Source: Rhizorhapis sp. SPR117 (GTDB lineage Bacteria; Pseudomonadota; Alphaproteobacteria; Sphingomonadales; Sphingomonadaceae). From it: 64,000 nucleotides of DNA. The position numbers and the translations under genes were made by a program. The first letter of the stretch is position 1, and each line of letters opens with the position of its first letter. A model generated the notes under the pieces. The model made no database searches. It was not told the origin of the DNA and worked only from the letters and a program-made list of their open reading frames with translations. Shown in pieces: positions 8,255-17,897 of this stretch. The DNA is taken from assembly GCF_021742065.1 (NCBI RefSeq), contig NZ_JAKKIE010000014.1, forward strand, positions 1 to 64,000, written 5' to 3'.

Positions 8255-11200
8255 ATGACCAACGAAACCGAACGTCTCCGCATCGCCCGCGAAGGCATGT
8301 ACCGCCCCGAATTCGAATCCGACGCATGCGGCGTCGGCCTCGTTGCGGCGACTGATGGCAAGCCCAGCCGCCGCGTGGTGGCGTCGGCCATCGACGCGCT
8401 GAAGGCCGTGTGGCATCGTGGCGCGGTGGATGCGGACGGCAAGACCGGCGACGGCGCGGGCCTTCATGTCGATCTGCCTGTTCGCTTCTTTGACGATGCG
8501 ATTGCCGACAGCGGCCACAAGCCCCTGCCCAACCGCCTGGCCGTCGGCATGGTCTTTCTACCCCGCACGGATTTGAGCGCGCAGGAAACCTGTCGCACCA
8601 TCGTTGAGTCCGAAATCATCGATGCGGGCTATACCATCTATGGCTGGCGGCAGGTGCCCGTTGACGTGTCCGTCATCGGTGAAAAGGCGCAACGCACCCG
8701 GCCCGAGATCGAGCAGATCATGATCGCTGGTCCCATGCCGGAGGAACAGGATCAGACCGAATTCGAAAAAGACCTGTACCTCATCCGCCGCAGGATTGAG
8801 AAAAAGGTCATCGCTGCGCAGATCAACGACTTTTATATCTGCTCCCTCTCCTGCCGCTCGATCATCTACAAGGGCCTGTTCCTTGCGGAGTCCCTGTCGG
8901 TCTTTTATCCGGACCTTCAGGACGAACGGTTCGAAAGCCGTGTTGCAATCTTTCATCAGCGCTATTCGACCAACACTTTCCCGCAATGGTGGCTGGCCCA
9001 GCCGTTCCGCACGCTGGCGCATAATGGCGAGATCAACACCATCCGGGGCAACAAGAACTGGATGAAAAGCCACGAGATCAAGATGGCCAGCCTCGCCTTT
9101 GGCGACAATAGCGAGGACATCAAGCCGGTGATCCCGGCAGGCGCATCGGATACCGCCGCGCTGGATGCCGTGTTCGAAACGCTTTGCCGCGCCGGACGTG
9201 ACGCGCCGACGGCGAAACTGATGCTGGTTCCCGAAGCATGGCAGGGCAATAGCGACCTGCCGAAGAGTCATGCCTCCATGTACCAGTATCTGGCATCCGT
9301 CATGGAACCCTGGGACGGTCCCGCCGCGCTGGCGATGACCGATGGCCGCTGGGTCGTAGCGGGCATGGATCGCAATGCTTTACGTCCGCTGCGCTACACG
9401 CAGACCGCCGACAATCTGCTGATCGTGGGTTCAGAGGCCGGCATGGTGATCGTTCCCGAAAGCACCGTCATCCGCAAAGGCCGCCTTGGCCCCGGAGAGA
9501 TGATCGCCGTCGATCTTGCCGAAGGCGAGGTCTATTCCGACCGGGAGATCAAGGACCGTATTGCGGACGAGCGCCCGTATGCGAGCATGGTCGGCAACTT
9601 CAAGACTATGGCCGATCTCGCTGCTGCCCCGAAGGATGCTACCCCGCATTGGGACAAGGCGGAGCTTATCCGCCGCCAGGTCGCGGCCAATATGACGCTG
9701 GAGGATATGGAGCTGATCCTCGCTCCCATGGTCGAGGATGCGAAAGAAGCCATCGGTTCCATGGGTGACGATGCACCGCTTGCAGTGATTTCGGAAAAGC
9801 CCCGCACGATCAGCCATTTCTTCCGCCAGAATTTCAGCCAGGTGACCAACCCGCCGATCGACAGCTTGCGCGAACGGCATGTGATGAGCCTTAACACGCG
9901 CTTTGCCAATCTTGCCAACATCCTGGAGGATCGCAGCAAGAATGAAGGCGTGCTGGTGTTGGACAGCCCTGTGCTGACCTGCGCTGACTGGCTGCGGCTG
10001 AAGGCCTATTTCGGTGATGCTGTCGCGGAGATCGATTGTACCTACCCTGCCGAAAGCGGGCCAGAGCAGCTGCGCGCCGCCATCACCCGTATCCGTGAAG
10101 AAGCGGAAAAAGCGGTACGCGAAGGCCATACCGAAATATTCCTCAGCGACGAAAATGTTGGCGAGGACCGCGTCGGCATGGCGATGATTCTTGCCGCCGC
10201 CGCCGTACACACGCATCTGGTGCGCAAGGGACTGCGCAGCTATGCCTCGATCAACGTGCGTTCGGCCGAATGCCTCGACACCCATTATTATGCGGTGCTG
10301 ATCGGCGTTGGTGCGACCACCGTGAACGCCTATCTCGCCGAAGCCTGCATCGCGGATCGCCATGCGCGCGGCCTGTTCGGCGACATGGACTATGCGACCT
10401 GCCTCGAACGACACCGCACGGCGATCAACGAAGGCCTGCTCAAGATCATGTCGAAAATGGGCATCGCCGTCATTTCCAGCTATCGCGGCGGTTATAATTT
10501 CGAAGCGGTGGGTCTTTCCCGCGCCCTCGTCAACGATCTCTTCCCCGGCATGCCGTCAAAGATTTCGGGCGAAGGTTATGCCTCTCTGCACGTCAACGCG
10601 AAGATGCGCCATGATGACGCCTATGACAGTGCGGTCGTCAACCTGCCCATCGGTGGTTTCTACCGCCAGCGCGCGGGCGGTGAGACGCATGCCTATTCGG
10701 CGCAGCTCATGCACCTGTTGCAGACGGCTGTCGGCACCGACAGCTATTCGACCTATCTGCAATTTTCGCGCGGCGTGCGGGACATGCCGCCCGTTTATCT
10801 GCGCGACTTGCTGGAATTCAACTACGCGCAGGAATCGATCCTGATCGACGAGGTCGAAGCCATTACGGAAATCCGTAAGCGGTTCGTGACGCCCGGCATG
10901 TCGCTGGGCGCATTGTCGCCCGAGGCACATGAAACGCTCGCCATCGCCATGAATCGCATCGGCGCCAAGGCTGTATCCGGCGAAGGCGGCGAGGACAAAA
11001 TTCGCTACACGCCTTATGCCAATGGCGACAACGCAAATTCAGGCGTCAAGCAGATCGCGTCGGGCCGTTTTGGCGTCACTTCCGAATATCTGAGCGCGTG
11101 CGAAGAGATCGAGATCAAGGTGGCGCAGGGCGCCAAGCCCGGCGAGGGCGGACAACTTCCCGGCTTTAAAGTGACGGAGTTCATTGCGAAGCTTCGCCAT

Positions 11201-12772
11201 TCGACGCCGGGCGTGACCCTGATTTCGCCCCCGCCGCACCATGACATCTATTCGATCGAGGATCTGGCGCAGCTCATCTATGACCTGAAGCAGATCAACC
11301 CGCGCGCACGGGTGTGCGTGAAACTGGTGAGTCAGGCTGGCATTGGCACGGTGGCGGCGGGCGTGGCGAAAGCCCATGCCGACGTCATCCTTGTCTCCGG
11401 CCATGTCGGCGGCACCGGCGCATCACCGCAAACGTCCGTCAAATATGCCGGAACGCCGTGGGAAATGGGTCTTTCCGAGGTTAATCAGGTCCTGACCCTC
11501 AATGGTCTGCGCCACAGGGTGAAGCTGCGCACCGATGGCGGGTTGAAAACCGGACGCGATATTGTCATCGCCGCCATCCTCGGCGCGGAAGAGTTCGGTA
11601 TCGGCACCCTCTCACTTGTCGCCATGGGCTGCATCATGGTGCGCCAATGCCATAGCAACACCTGCCCCGTGGGTGTCTGCGTGCAGGATCAGCGACTGCG
11701 CGACAAGTTCACCGGCACACCGGAAAAGGTCATTAACCTGATGACTTTCATTGCAGAGGAAGTACGCGAAATCCTGGCCCGGCTTGGCTTCCGTAGCCTT
11801 GACGATATTGTCGGGCGCACCGAACTGCTGAAGCAGGTGAGCCGTGGCGCGGAACATCTCGACGATCTGGACCTTAACCCGATCCTGGCCAAGGTCGATG
11901 CTTCGGCGGCCGAACGCCGCTTCAGCCTCAATACCTTCCGTAATGAAGTGCCAGACAGCCTTGATGCACAGATGATCGCCGATGCCAAGGCGGTGTTCGA
12001 ACGCGGCGAAAAGATGCAGCTAACCTATACGGTGCGCAATACGCATCGCGCCGTTGGCACGCGGCTTTCAGCACTGGTTACTGAAAAGTTCGGCATGTCG
12101 GCACTGGCCGATGGCCATATTCAGGTGCGGCTGCGCGGCAGTGCGGGCCAGTCACTGGGAGCGTTTCTGTGCAAGGGCATCCGGCTGGAAGTGTTTGGCG
12201 ATGCCAACGACTATGTGGGCAAGGGCCTGTCGGGCGGCATCATTTCGGTCCGTCCAATGGTGTCGAGTCCGCTTGAAAGCCAGCACAATACCATCCTCGG
12301 CAACACAGTCCTTTATGGCGCAACGGCAGGCAAGCTGTTTGCTGCAGGGCAAGCGGGCGAACGCTTTGCCGTGCGCAACTCGGGCGCGCAGGTGGTGGTC
12401 GAAGGCTGCGGAGCAAACGGCTGCGAATATATGACCGGCGGCACGGCTGTCATTCTGGGCCGGACGGGCAGCAATTTCGGTGCGGGCATGACCGGCGGCA
12501 TGGCATTCGTGCTCGACACCGACGGCAGTTTTGATCGGCACGCCAACCCCGAAAGCATCGTCTGGCAGCGATTGGACAGCGCGCATTGGGAGGGCGTTCT
12601 TAAAGACCTCATAGAGGAGCATCATGCCGCCACTGACAGCAAATGGTCGGGGGCTATCCTGCATGACTGGGATCGCCGCAAAAATGATTTCTGGCAGGTT
12701 TGCCCCAAGGAAATGATCAATCGCCTGCCCCATAGGCTGAGCGACAAGGCAGAGGTGGTGGCCGCGGAATAA
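8255..12772 (+). CDS. gltB: Glutamate synthase [NADPH] large subunit
   Basis: GltB makes two glutamates from glutamine and 2-oxoglutarate. The ATG at 8255 (MTNETERLRIAREGMY) was chosen because the upstream in-frame extension is encoded by the intergenic repeat. A short propeptide precedes the glutaminase cysteine in DACGVGLVA, which becomes the N-terminal nucleophile after cleavage. Domains follow in the usual order: class II amidotransferase (about 1-430), central domain, FMN/2-oxoglutarate synthase domain (SGHVGGTGASPQTSVKYAG), the 3Fe-4S cysteines (CIMVRQCHSNTCPVGVC) and the C-terminal beta-helix GXGXG domain. The 1505-residue length is standard. It pairs with gltD upstream. Confidence 0.97.
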   Translation: MTNETERLRIAREGMYRPEFESDACGVGLVAATDGKPSRRVVASAIDALKAVWHRGAVDADGKTGDGAGLHVDLPVRFFDDAIADSGHKPLPNRLAVGMVFLPRTDLSAQETCRTIVESEIIDAGYTIYGWRQVPVDVSVIGEKAQRTRPEIEQIMIAGPMPEEQDQTEFEKDLYLIRRRIEKKVIAAQINDFYICSLSCRSIIYKGLFLAESLSVFYPDLQDERFESRVAIFHQRYSTNTFPQWWLAQPFRTLAHNGEINTIRGNKNWMKSHEIKMASLAFGDNSEDIKPVIPAGASDTAALDAVFETLCRAGRDAPTAKLMLVPEAWQGNSDLPKSHASMYQYLASVMEPWDGPAALAMTDGRWVVAGMDRNALRPLRYTQTADNLLIVGSEAGMVIVPESTVIRKGRLGPGEMIAVDLAEGEVYSDREIKDRIADERPYASMVGNFKTMADLAAAPKDATPHWDKAELIRRQVAANMTLEDMELILAPMVEDAKEAIGSMGDDAPLAVISEKPRTISHFFRQNFSQVTNPPIDSLRERHVMSLNTRFANLANILEDRSKNEGVLVLDSPVLTCADWLRLKAYFGDAVAEIDCTYPAESGPEQLRAAITRIREEAEKAVREGHTEIFLSDENVGEDRVGMAMILAAAAVHTHLVRKGLRSYASINVRSAECLDTHYYAVLIGVGATTVNAYLAEACIADRHARGLFGDMDYATCLERHRTAINEGLLKIMSKMGIAVISSYRGGYNFEAVGLSRALVNDLFPGMPSKISGEGYASLHVNAKMRHDDAYDSAVVNLPIGGFYRQRAGGETHAYSAQLMHLLQTAVGTDSYSTYLQFSRGVRDMPPVYLRDLLEFNYAQESILIDEVEAITEIRKRFVTPGMSLGALSPEAHETLAIAMNRIGAKAVSGEGGEDKIRYTPYANGDNANSGVKQIASGRFGVTSEYLSACEEIEIKVAQGAKPGEGGQLPGFKVTEFIAKLRHSTPGVTLISPPPHHDIYSIEDLAQLIYDLKQINPRARVCVKLVSQAGIGTVAAGVAKAHADVILVSGHVGGTGASPQTSVKYAGTPWEMGLSEVNQVLTLNGLRHRVKLRTDGGLKTGRDIVIAAILGAEEFGIGTLSLVAMGCIMVRQCHSNTCPVGVCVQDQRLRDKFTGTPEKVINLMTFIAEEVREILARLGFRSLDDIVGRTELLKQVSRGAEHLDDLDLNPILAKVDASAAERRFSLNTFRNEVPDSLDAQMIADAKAVFERGEKMQLTYTVRNTHRAVGTRLSALVTEKFGMSALADGHIQVRLRGSAGQSLGAFLCKGIRLEVFGDANDYVGKGLSGGIISVRPMVSSPLESQHNTILGNTVLYGATAGKLFAAGQAGERFAVRNSGAQVVVEGCGANGCEYMTGGTAVILGRTGSNFGAGMTGGMAFVLDTDGSFDRHANPESIVWQRLDSAHWEGVLKDLIEEHHAATDSKWSGAILHDWDRRKNDFWQVCPKEMINRLPHRLSDKAEVVAAE

Positions 12773-12898
12773 TAACCGGCCAACTCCCGCCTGGATTTCG
12801 GCAATGTATCGTTCATGCACCAGATGTAGTTTCCGGTTCATGCAACTTTGATGGTGCGTGCACCGTTGAAGTTGCGGAATGATTACAGGAGAATGATC

Positions 12899-13270
12899 AT
12901 GCGAAAAGCTATTATCGCGGCTGCTCTTGCTGCATTGGCGTTACCGGCAGCACCCGCACTGGCCGATCCGCCGCCATGGGCGCCCGCACATGGTGCGCGA
13001 GCGAAGCATCGTATGTATGACGACCGTGGCCGTTATTATGAACCGCAACGGCTTCATCGGGGCGATCGTATCTGGCGCGGGCGCGATGGGCGCTATCATT
13101 GTCGCCGCAATAATGGCACGACTGGGCTGATTATCGGCGGAGCAGTTGGCGCCTTGCTGGGCAGGGAACTGGATACCGGGCGTGATCGCACCGTAGGAAC
13201 CATCCTGGGCGGGGCAGGCGGGGCACTCCTGGGTAGGGCCATCGACCGGGGCGAGTTGCGTTGCCGCTAA
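12899..13270 (+). CDS. Exported glycine-zipper 2TM domain protein (RcnB-like N-terminal half)
   Basis: The 123-residue protein starts at the ATG at 12899, seven bases after AGGAG. A cleavable signal peptide (MRKAIIAAALAALALPAAPALA) spans about residues 1-22. A basic, Tyr/Arg-rich segment follows, then a glycine-zipper 2TM region (GTTGLIIGGAVGALLG and GTILGGAGGALLGRAIDRG) that should associate with the outer membrane or periplasmic face. It shares the YxC and terminal RC cysteines with the lipoprotein at 27841-28182, so the two are paralogs, though this copy lacks a lipobox. It is monocistronic and followed by a strong hairpin. Its function is unknown; related proteins are envelope-stress or outer-membrane-tethered factors. 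Confidence 0.85.
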   Translation: MRKAIIAAALAALALPAAPALADPPPWAPAHGARAKHRMYDDRGRYYEPQRLHRGDRIWRGRDGRYHCRRNNGTTGLIIGGAVGALLGRELDTGRDRTVGTILGGAGGALLGRAIDRGELRCR

Positions 13271-13288
13271 CGCGTTTTGGCCAACGGC

Positions 13289-13324
13289 GCGCGCGATGAA
13301 TGGAGATTTCCATTCATCGCGCGC
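13289..13324 (+). terminator. Strong hairpin after the glycine-zipper gene
   Basis: A perfect 16-bp inverted repeat (13289-13304 and 13309-13324, loop GATT) lies 18 bases after the stop codon at 13270. It is GC-rich at the base but has no following T-run, so it may be a Rho-assisted terminator or an RNA-stability element and not a classic intrinsic terminator. Confidence 0.5.
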
Positions 13325-13410
13325 CGCGAACGCCAGGTCGCTACCGTAACAATTTTCCTTTTATTCCTCGTGACTTATCACTATTTTCTCATTGCTGCGC
13401 CGCAGCAACA

Positions 13411-13425
13411 TTAACTATTTGTTAA
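13411..13425. promoter_or_regulatory. Candidate CtrA-binding site
   Basis: The sequence TTAACTATTTGTTAA is an exact TTAA-N7-TTAA arrangement, the full-site consensus of the alphaproteobacterial cell-cycle regulator CtrA. It lies 70 bases upstream of the DUF4893 lipoprotein gene, in a promoter-like AT-rich stretch, with another half-site-like TTAAC near 13445. The match is seen; regulation is inferred, and such a motif can occur by chance in AT-rich DNA. Confidence 0.4.
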
Positions 13426-13494
13426 TATTTGATGTCCATCCTTTCTTAACATTCAGCCGGCCCTTTCCGGGGACAGCAAGAAGGATCTGACACG

Positions 13495-14196
13495 ATGCAT
13501 ATGACCCGTTCAATCGCGGCGGCGATGACGCTGGCGATGACCCTGTCCGCCTGCACCACAGTCGTCGGGCAGGCTGAACCGGAAACCGCATCGGCCAACG
13601 TGGACGTGGTTGAGGTCGATCCTATCGCGGATTGGCGCACTGTAATTTCCCCAGCCGACATGGCACGGCTCAACGGCCTCGACACTGCCTGGAAGGAAGG
13701 GTTAAGTCAGGCGCGTGATGCCGGTTTCATCAAGGCTATCGAAGCGGAAGGAGCATTGCTGGAACCAGGCGCAGCCTTGCCCCGTGCCGCGCCGCCGCCC
13801 GGTCCTTATGAATGTCGTGTCATCAAACTTGGTCATCCCGATGGCGAAAAGGGCGTGGATTTCATGGCCTACAAAAGCTTCTTTTGCCATATAGAGGCAG
13901 AAGCGGACAGGCTCTGGATCGTCAAGCAGACTGGGTCGCAGCGTCCTGCCGGACGGATCTGGCCCGAGCGCGATGATCGCCAGGTTTTTCTGGGCGCAAT
14001 GGAATTGGGCGAAGAGAAGGAACCGCCCGCCTATGGCGATGATCCGGAACGCGACCTTGCCGGCTATGTCGAACGTGTCGGGGCGTTCCAGTGGCGCATC
14101 GTCATTCCTTCCCCGCGGCAGGAATCACGGCTGGATGTCTTCGAACTGGTGCCAATCACGCCCGTTGCGCGAAGGTTGCAACAACCGGCGGGATAA
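13495..14196 (+). CDS. DUF4893 domain lipoprotein
   Basis: The 233-residue protein has a lipoprotein signal with lipobox LSAC (lipidated Cys at about residue 19). The mature part matches the DUF4893 pattern: DWRTVISPADMARLNGLDTA near the start, then PPPGPYECRVIKLG, and a C-terminal beta-rich portion. DUF4893 proteins are conserved in sphingomonads and have no assigned function. An AAGAAGGA site precedes ATG 13495 by about ten bases, and a second ATG at 13501 is also possible. The gene stands alone and may be under CtrA control given the site upstream. An envelope location is the only safe inference. Confidence 0.8.
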   Translation: MHMTRSIAAAMTLAMTLSACTTVVGQAEPETASANVDVVEVDPIADWRTVISPADMARLNGLDTAWKEGLSQARDAGFIKAIEAEGALLEPGAALPRAAPPPGPYECRVIKLGHPDGEKGVDFMAYKSFFCHIEAEADRLWIVKQTGSQRPAGRIWPERDDRQVFLGAMELGEEKEPPAYGDDPERDLAGYVERVGAFQWRIVIPSPRQESRLDVFELVPITPVARRLQQPAG

Positions 14197-14217
14197 GGGC
14201 TGACGGCGAAAGCGATG

Positions 14218-14475
14218 TCATTCCGCCAGTTTCATAATGCCCCGCACTACCAGCAAAACAGCCAGCACCACCGCCAGTATCGGCATGGCGATGACGATCC
14301 ATAACGAGGCCATGTTTGATCCGCCATAGCCGCCCAGCAATCCGATAATGATTGCAAGCGCCATGGCAGCGGCACATATCCAGGCGGCCATACGCCATCT
14401 TCCGCGCAGCAGGATCAGGCTTGTGAGCTGAAGCAACAGATAAACCAGCCCGGCGCCCAACAAGAACATATCCAT
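14218..14475 (-). CDS. Small three-helix membrane protein of unknown function
   Basis: The 85-residue product is almost entirely hydrophobic, with three predicted transmembrane segments (about residues 3-23, 30-47 and 55-78) and a short Lys/Glu tail. A good GGGAGG ribosome-binding site lies five bases before its ATG. I do not recognise the family. It is convergent with the DUF4893 gene (22 bases between stops). About 230 bases with no visible gene separate its start from the ubiG stop at 14705; both genes lie on the minus strand, so its promoter should be in that gap. Confidence 0.65.
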   Translation of the reverse strand: MDMFLLGAGLVYLLLQLTSLILLRGRWRMAAWICAAAMALAIIIGLLGGYGGSNMASLWIVIAMPILAVVLAVLLVVRGIMKLAE

Positions 14476-14704
14476 CCACGCCTCCCACCGCCATTGTCGG
14501 ATTCATTGTCCTGTTGTCGGCGTAGAGCATCATAGGACCCGATTGAATCACAAACGTGCTTTCATAACACGCCGATCCCATTTTCCCGGTTCAATGCGTC
14601 CACCCGGACAAAATGCCTTCATATCAACACGGAAAGGACCGGAAACACGGAACAACCATCAAAGGGGGCCGGGTGTTCCATTGCGTAAGAGCCATGTGTG
14701 TCGG

Positions 14705-15457
14705 TTATGGCGCTTGATGATCGCCCCGCGCCTTGCGAACGCTCATCAAATAATTGAGCGCCTTGTTGTCACAGAGGGTAAAACCATCGCCAATGCTGAA
14801 TGACAGACCGCGTATATCCGTCACCTCCAGCCCTGCCTTGCCGAGCATTTCCTCCAGTTCGTCGGGCGTCAGAAAGCTGTGCCAGTCATGCGTGCCCTTC
14901 GGAATTTGTCCCAGTCCCTCGCCCAGCGTAATCATGGCAAGGCGCGACAGGGCCGTTCTGTTCGGCGTCGACAAGATCATGAGCCCGCTGGGCGCCAAAG
15001 CCCGAGCCAATCCATCGACGAAAGCCTGCGGGTCGGCAACATGCTCTATCACCTCCATCGAAGTGACCAGATCGAAGCCATTCTCACCCAGCTTTTCGAT
15101 ACCGCAGACACGATAGTCGATAGCCAGCCCCTGTTTTTCGGCATGCGCGACAGCGACAGCGATATTTTCCGGGGCCGCATCAATCGCTATGACCTGCGCG
15201 CCCATCCGCGCCAACGGTTCGCTGAGCAAGCCCGCGCCGCATCCCACATCCAGCACGCGCTTGCCCTCAAGCGGGCGCATCAGGCGCGCATCGCCGCGCC
15301 AATGCGCATCAATTGCCTCCCGCACATAGCGCAGGCGCACAGGGTTGAGCTTGTGCAGCATCGCACTGCTCCCCTTGGGATTCCACCAGTCAGCGGCCAA
15401 CTTGCCGAAATGCGCGGCTTCGTCGGGCTTGATCGTGGTTGCGGCCTTGCTTGCCAT
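14705..15457 (-). CDS. ubiG: Ubiquinone biosynthesis O-methyltransferase UbiG
   Basis: UbiG catalyses both O-methylations in ubiquinone synthesis, including the last step from demethylubiquinone to ubiquinone. The 250-residue protein starts at ATG 15457 (MASKAATTIKPDEAAHFGKL); an upstream in-frame extension is intergenic. The SAM-binding motif I is VLDVGCGAGLLSEPLARMG (about residues 65-83). The family-specific regions DWWNPKGSSAMLHKLNPVR, EVIEHVADP and GTHDWHSFLTPDEL are all present. The gene diverges from lysC, with 75 bases between the two starts for both promoters. Confidence 0.95.
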   Translation of the reverse strand: MASKAATTIKPDEAAHFGKLAADWWNPKGSSAMLHKLNPVRLRYVREAIDAHWRGDARLMRPLEGKRVLDVGCGAGLLSEPLARMGAQVIAIDAAPENIAVAVAHAEKQGLAIDYRVCGIEKLGENGFDLVTSMEVIEHVADPQAFVDGLARALAPSGLMILSTPNRTALSRLAMITLGEGLGQIPKGTHDWHSFLTPDELEEMLGKAGLEVTDIRGLSFSIGDGFTLCDNKALNYLMSVRKARGDHQAP

Positions 15458-15532
15458 AATTTCTCTCAGTGCTAATAGGGGCGCGCCCCGCGCCGGGGCA
15501 TCTCTGCAACAGACGGGAATAAGGCGCAAATC

Positions 15533-16789
15533 ATGGCGCGCATAGTAATGAAATTTGGTGGCACGTCGATGGCGGGCATGGAACGAATCCGCAATGTCGC
15601 ATCGCGCGTCAAGCATGTCGTCGAACAGGGCAATGAAGTCGCCGTGGTCGTGTCTGCCATGGCGGGCGAAACCGACCGCCTGGTGGGCTTCTGCCGCGAA
15701 GCGAGCTCCCTGTATGACCCGGCGGAATATGACGTCGTCGTCGCCAGCGGCGAACAGGTGACAAGCGGCCTGTTGGCCATGACCTTGAAATCAATGGGCG
15801 TGGATGCGCGAAGCTGGCTGGGCTGGCAATTGCCGATTCGTACCGTCGACACCCATGCCAAGGCGCGGATCGAAAGTTTCGAAACCGCGGCATTGAACAA
15901 GGCAATGGCGGCAGGACAGGTCGCGGTCATTCCCGGTTTCCAGGGAATGATGGAGGATGGCCGCATTGCGACGCTGGGCCGGGGCGGATCGGATACATCC
16001 GCCGTTGCGGTTGCGGCGGCGGTAAAGGCCGATCGGTGCGATATCTATACCGATGTTGATGGCGTCTATACCACCGACCCGCGTATTGTTGCGCGTGCAC
16101 GCAAACTGGACAAGGTAACATACGAGGAAATGCTGGAACTGGCGAGTGTGGGGGCGAAAGTCCTCCAAACCCGCTCGGTCGGCCTTGCCATGAAGGAAGG
16201 GGTGCGCATTCAGGTGCTTTCCTCTTTCGAGGACCCGGATCAGGACGATCTTCCCGGTACATTGATCGTCAGCGAAGAAGAAATTGAAGGAAGCGATATG
16301 GAACGGCAGCTCATCACCGGCATCGCCCATGACAAGAACGAGGCAAAGATCATACTGACCCGCGTACCAGACCGGCCCGGCGCCGTTGCGCACATATTCG
16401 GACCGCTGGCCGACGCGGCTATCAACGTCGACATGATTATCCAGAATGTCGGCCGCGAAAAGGGTGAGACCGACGTGACCTTCACTGTACCACGCACCGA
16501 TCTGGCCCGCAGCGTGGATCTGTTGGAACGCAACAAGAGCACAATCGGCTTCAATCGCATCATAACGGACGCCGAAGTCGCCAAGATTTCCGTGGTCGGC
16601 GTCGGCATGAAGAGCCATGCGGGCGTTGCCGCCACCATGTTCAAGACGCTGGCCGATCGCGGCATCAATATCGAAGCGATCTCCACCAGCGAAATCAAGG
16701 TCAGCGTCCTGATCGATGAGGATGAGACCGAACTTGCCGTGCGTGTGCTGCACACTGCTTATGGGCTGGACGCCGACGTGGCAGCTTGA
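15533..16789 (+). CDS. lysC: Aspartate kinase
   Basis: LysC phosphorylates aspartate, the first step toward lysine, threonine, methionine and diaminopimelate. The N-terminal kinase motif KFGGTSMAG (residues 7-15) and the GRGGSDTSA/DVDGVYTTDPR segments identify the amino acid kinase domain. Two ACT domains follow from about residue 270, where feedback inhibitors bind. The length of 418 residues fits the alpha2beta2 class. An internal in-frame ATG (16298, residue 256), preceded by AAGGAAG, could start a separate beta subunit as in Bacillus and Corynebacterium. The gene is immediately followed by a flavin oxidoreductase gene (5-base gap). Confidence 0.96.
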   Translation: MARIVMKFGGTSMAGMERIRNVASRVKHVVEQGNEVAVVVSAMAGETDRLVGFCREASSLYDPAEYDVVVASGEQVTSGLLAMTLKSMGVDARSWLGWQLPIRTVDTHAKARIESFETAALNKAMAAGQVAVIPGFQGMMEDGRIATLGRGGSDTSAVAVAAAVKADRCDIYTDVDGVYTTDPRIVARARKLDKVTYEEMLELASVGAKVLQTRSVGLAMKEGVRIQVLSSFEDPDQDDLPGTLIVSEEEIEGSDMERQLITGIAHDKNEAKIILTRVPDRPGAVAHIFGPLADAAINVDMIIQNVGREKGETDVTFTVPRTDLARSVDLLERNKSTIGFNRIITDAEVAKISVVGVGMKSHAGVAATMFKTLADRGINIEAISTSEIKVSVLIDEDETELAVRVLHTAYGLDADVAA

Positions 16790-16794
16790 AACCG

Positions 16795-17808
16795 ATGGCA
16801 AAAGACAAGCTCCATCGCCTGATGGCGCGTGGTACGGAATTTCTGGGTTGCGACGTCGCCGTCATGTGCGGTGCGATGAGCTGGGTTTCCGAACGCAACC
16901 TCGTGTCCGCGATCAGTAATGCGGGCGGCTTTGGCGTGATTGCTTGTGGCGCAATGACGCCTGACCTCCTGGACACCGAAATTGCCGAGACGAAAAAGCT
17001 CACGGCAAAGCCCTTCGGCGTCAACCTGATCACCATGCACCCACAGCTTTTTGACCTGATCGCAGTTTGCGCGAAGCATGAAGTCGGCCATGTCGTTCTT
17101 GCTGGCGGTCTGCCGCCCAAGGGCAGCATAGAGGCGATCAAGGAGATGGGCGCAAAGGTCATCTGCTTCGCACCGGCGCTTTCGCTGGCGAAGAAGCTCG
17201 TCCGGTCCGGCGTTGATGCGCTGGTGATCGAGGGCATGGAGGCCGGCGGTCATATCGGCCCTGTCGCAACCTCCGTGCTGGCACAGGAAATTCTGCCCGA
17301 ACTGGCGCATGAATTGCCGGTCTTTGTTGCGGGCGGCATAGCCCGCGGCGGCGCAATTGCCGGCTATCTGGAAATGGGCGCCTCGGGTGTCCAGCTTGGC
17401 ACGCGTTTTGTCTGCGCGCATGAATCGATCGCCCACCCCAATTTCAAAAAGGCGTTTATACGGGCATCGGCGCGCGACGCCGTGGCAAGCGTGCAGGTCG
17501 ATCCCCGCCTGCCCGTCATTCCGGTACGCGCACTCAAGAACAACAGCACTGAAGCTTTTACCGCCAAGCAACGCGAAGTGGCCGCCCGGCTCGACGCAGG
17601 CGAAATCGAAATGGGCGAAGCACAGCTTCAAATCGAGCATTATTGGGCAGGTGCGCTTCGCCGCGCAGTCATCGACGGCGATATTGATGGCGGGTCGCTC
17701 ATGGCGGGCCAATCTGTCGGCATGGTAAAGGGCGAAGAACCCGTCGCACAAATCATTGCCACGCTGATGGAGGAAGCGGTCGCGGCATTGGAAAAGCGGG
17801 CAGGCTGA
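16795..17808 (+). CDS. NAD(P)H-dependent flavin oxidoreductase (nitronate monooxygenase family)
   Basis: This 337-residue protein is a 2-nitropropane dioxygenase-type TIM-barrel flavoprotein. FMN-binding features include MSWVSERNLVSAISNAGGFG near the N-terminus, the glycine-rich IEGMEAGGHIG (His probably catalytic) and VFVAGGIARGGAIAGYLEMGA, followed by GVQLGTRFV. The ATG at 16795 was preferred over a TTG overlapping lysC. It starts five bases after lysC, so it probably shares its transcript, although a metabolic link is not obvious. The substrate cannot be told from sequence; relatives include nitronate monooxygenases and FabK-like enoyl reductases. A larger paralog is at 30477-31880. Confidence 0.85.
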   Translation: MAKDKLHRLMARGTEFLGCDVAVMCGAMSWVSERNLVSAISNAGGFGVIACGAMTPDLLDTEIAETKKLTAKPFGVNLITMHPQLFDLIAVCAKHEVGHVVLAGGLPPKGSIEAIKEMGAKVICFAPALSLAKKLVRSGVDALVIEGMEAGGHIGPVATSVLAQEILPELAHELPVFVAGGIARGGAIAGYLEMGASGVQLGTRFVCAHESIAHPNFKKAFIRASARDAVASVQVDPRLPVIPVRALKNNSTEAFTAKQREVAARLDAGEIEMGEAQLQIEHYWAGALRRAVIDGDIDGGSLMAGQSVGMVKGEEPVAQIIATLMEEAVAALEKRAG

Positions 17809-17897
17809 ATGCCTGTAATGGAGGGATGAGCCTGATTCATGGCAAATAGCCGTCATCCCCATTGGAAACCCGTACGGCTTTCTGATAGCGATGGATC

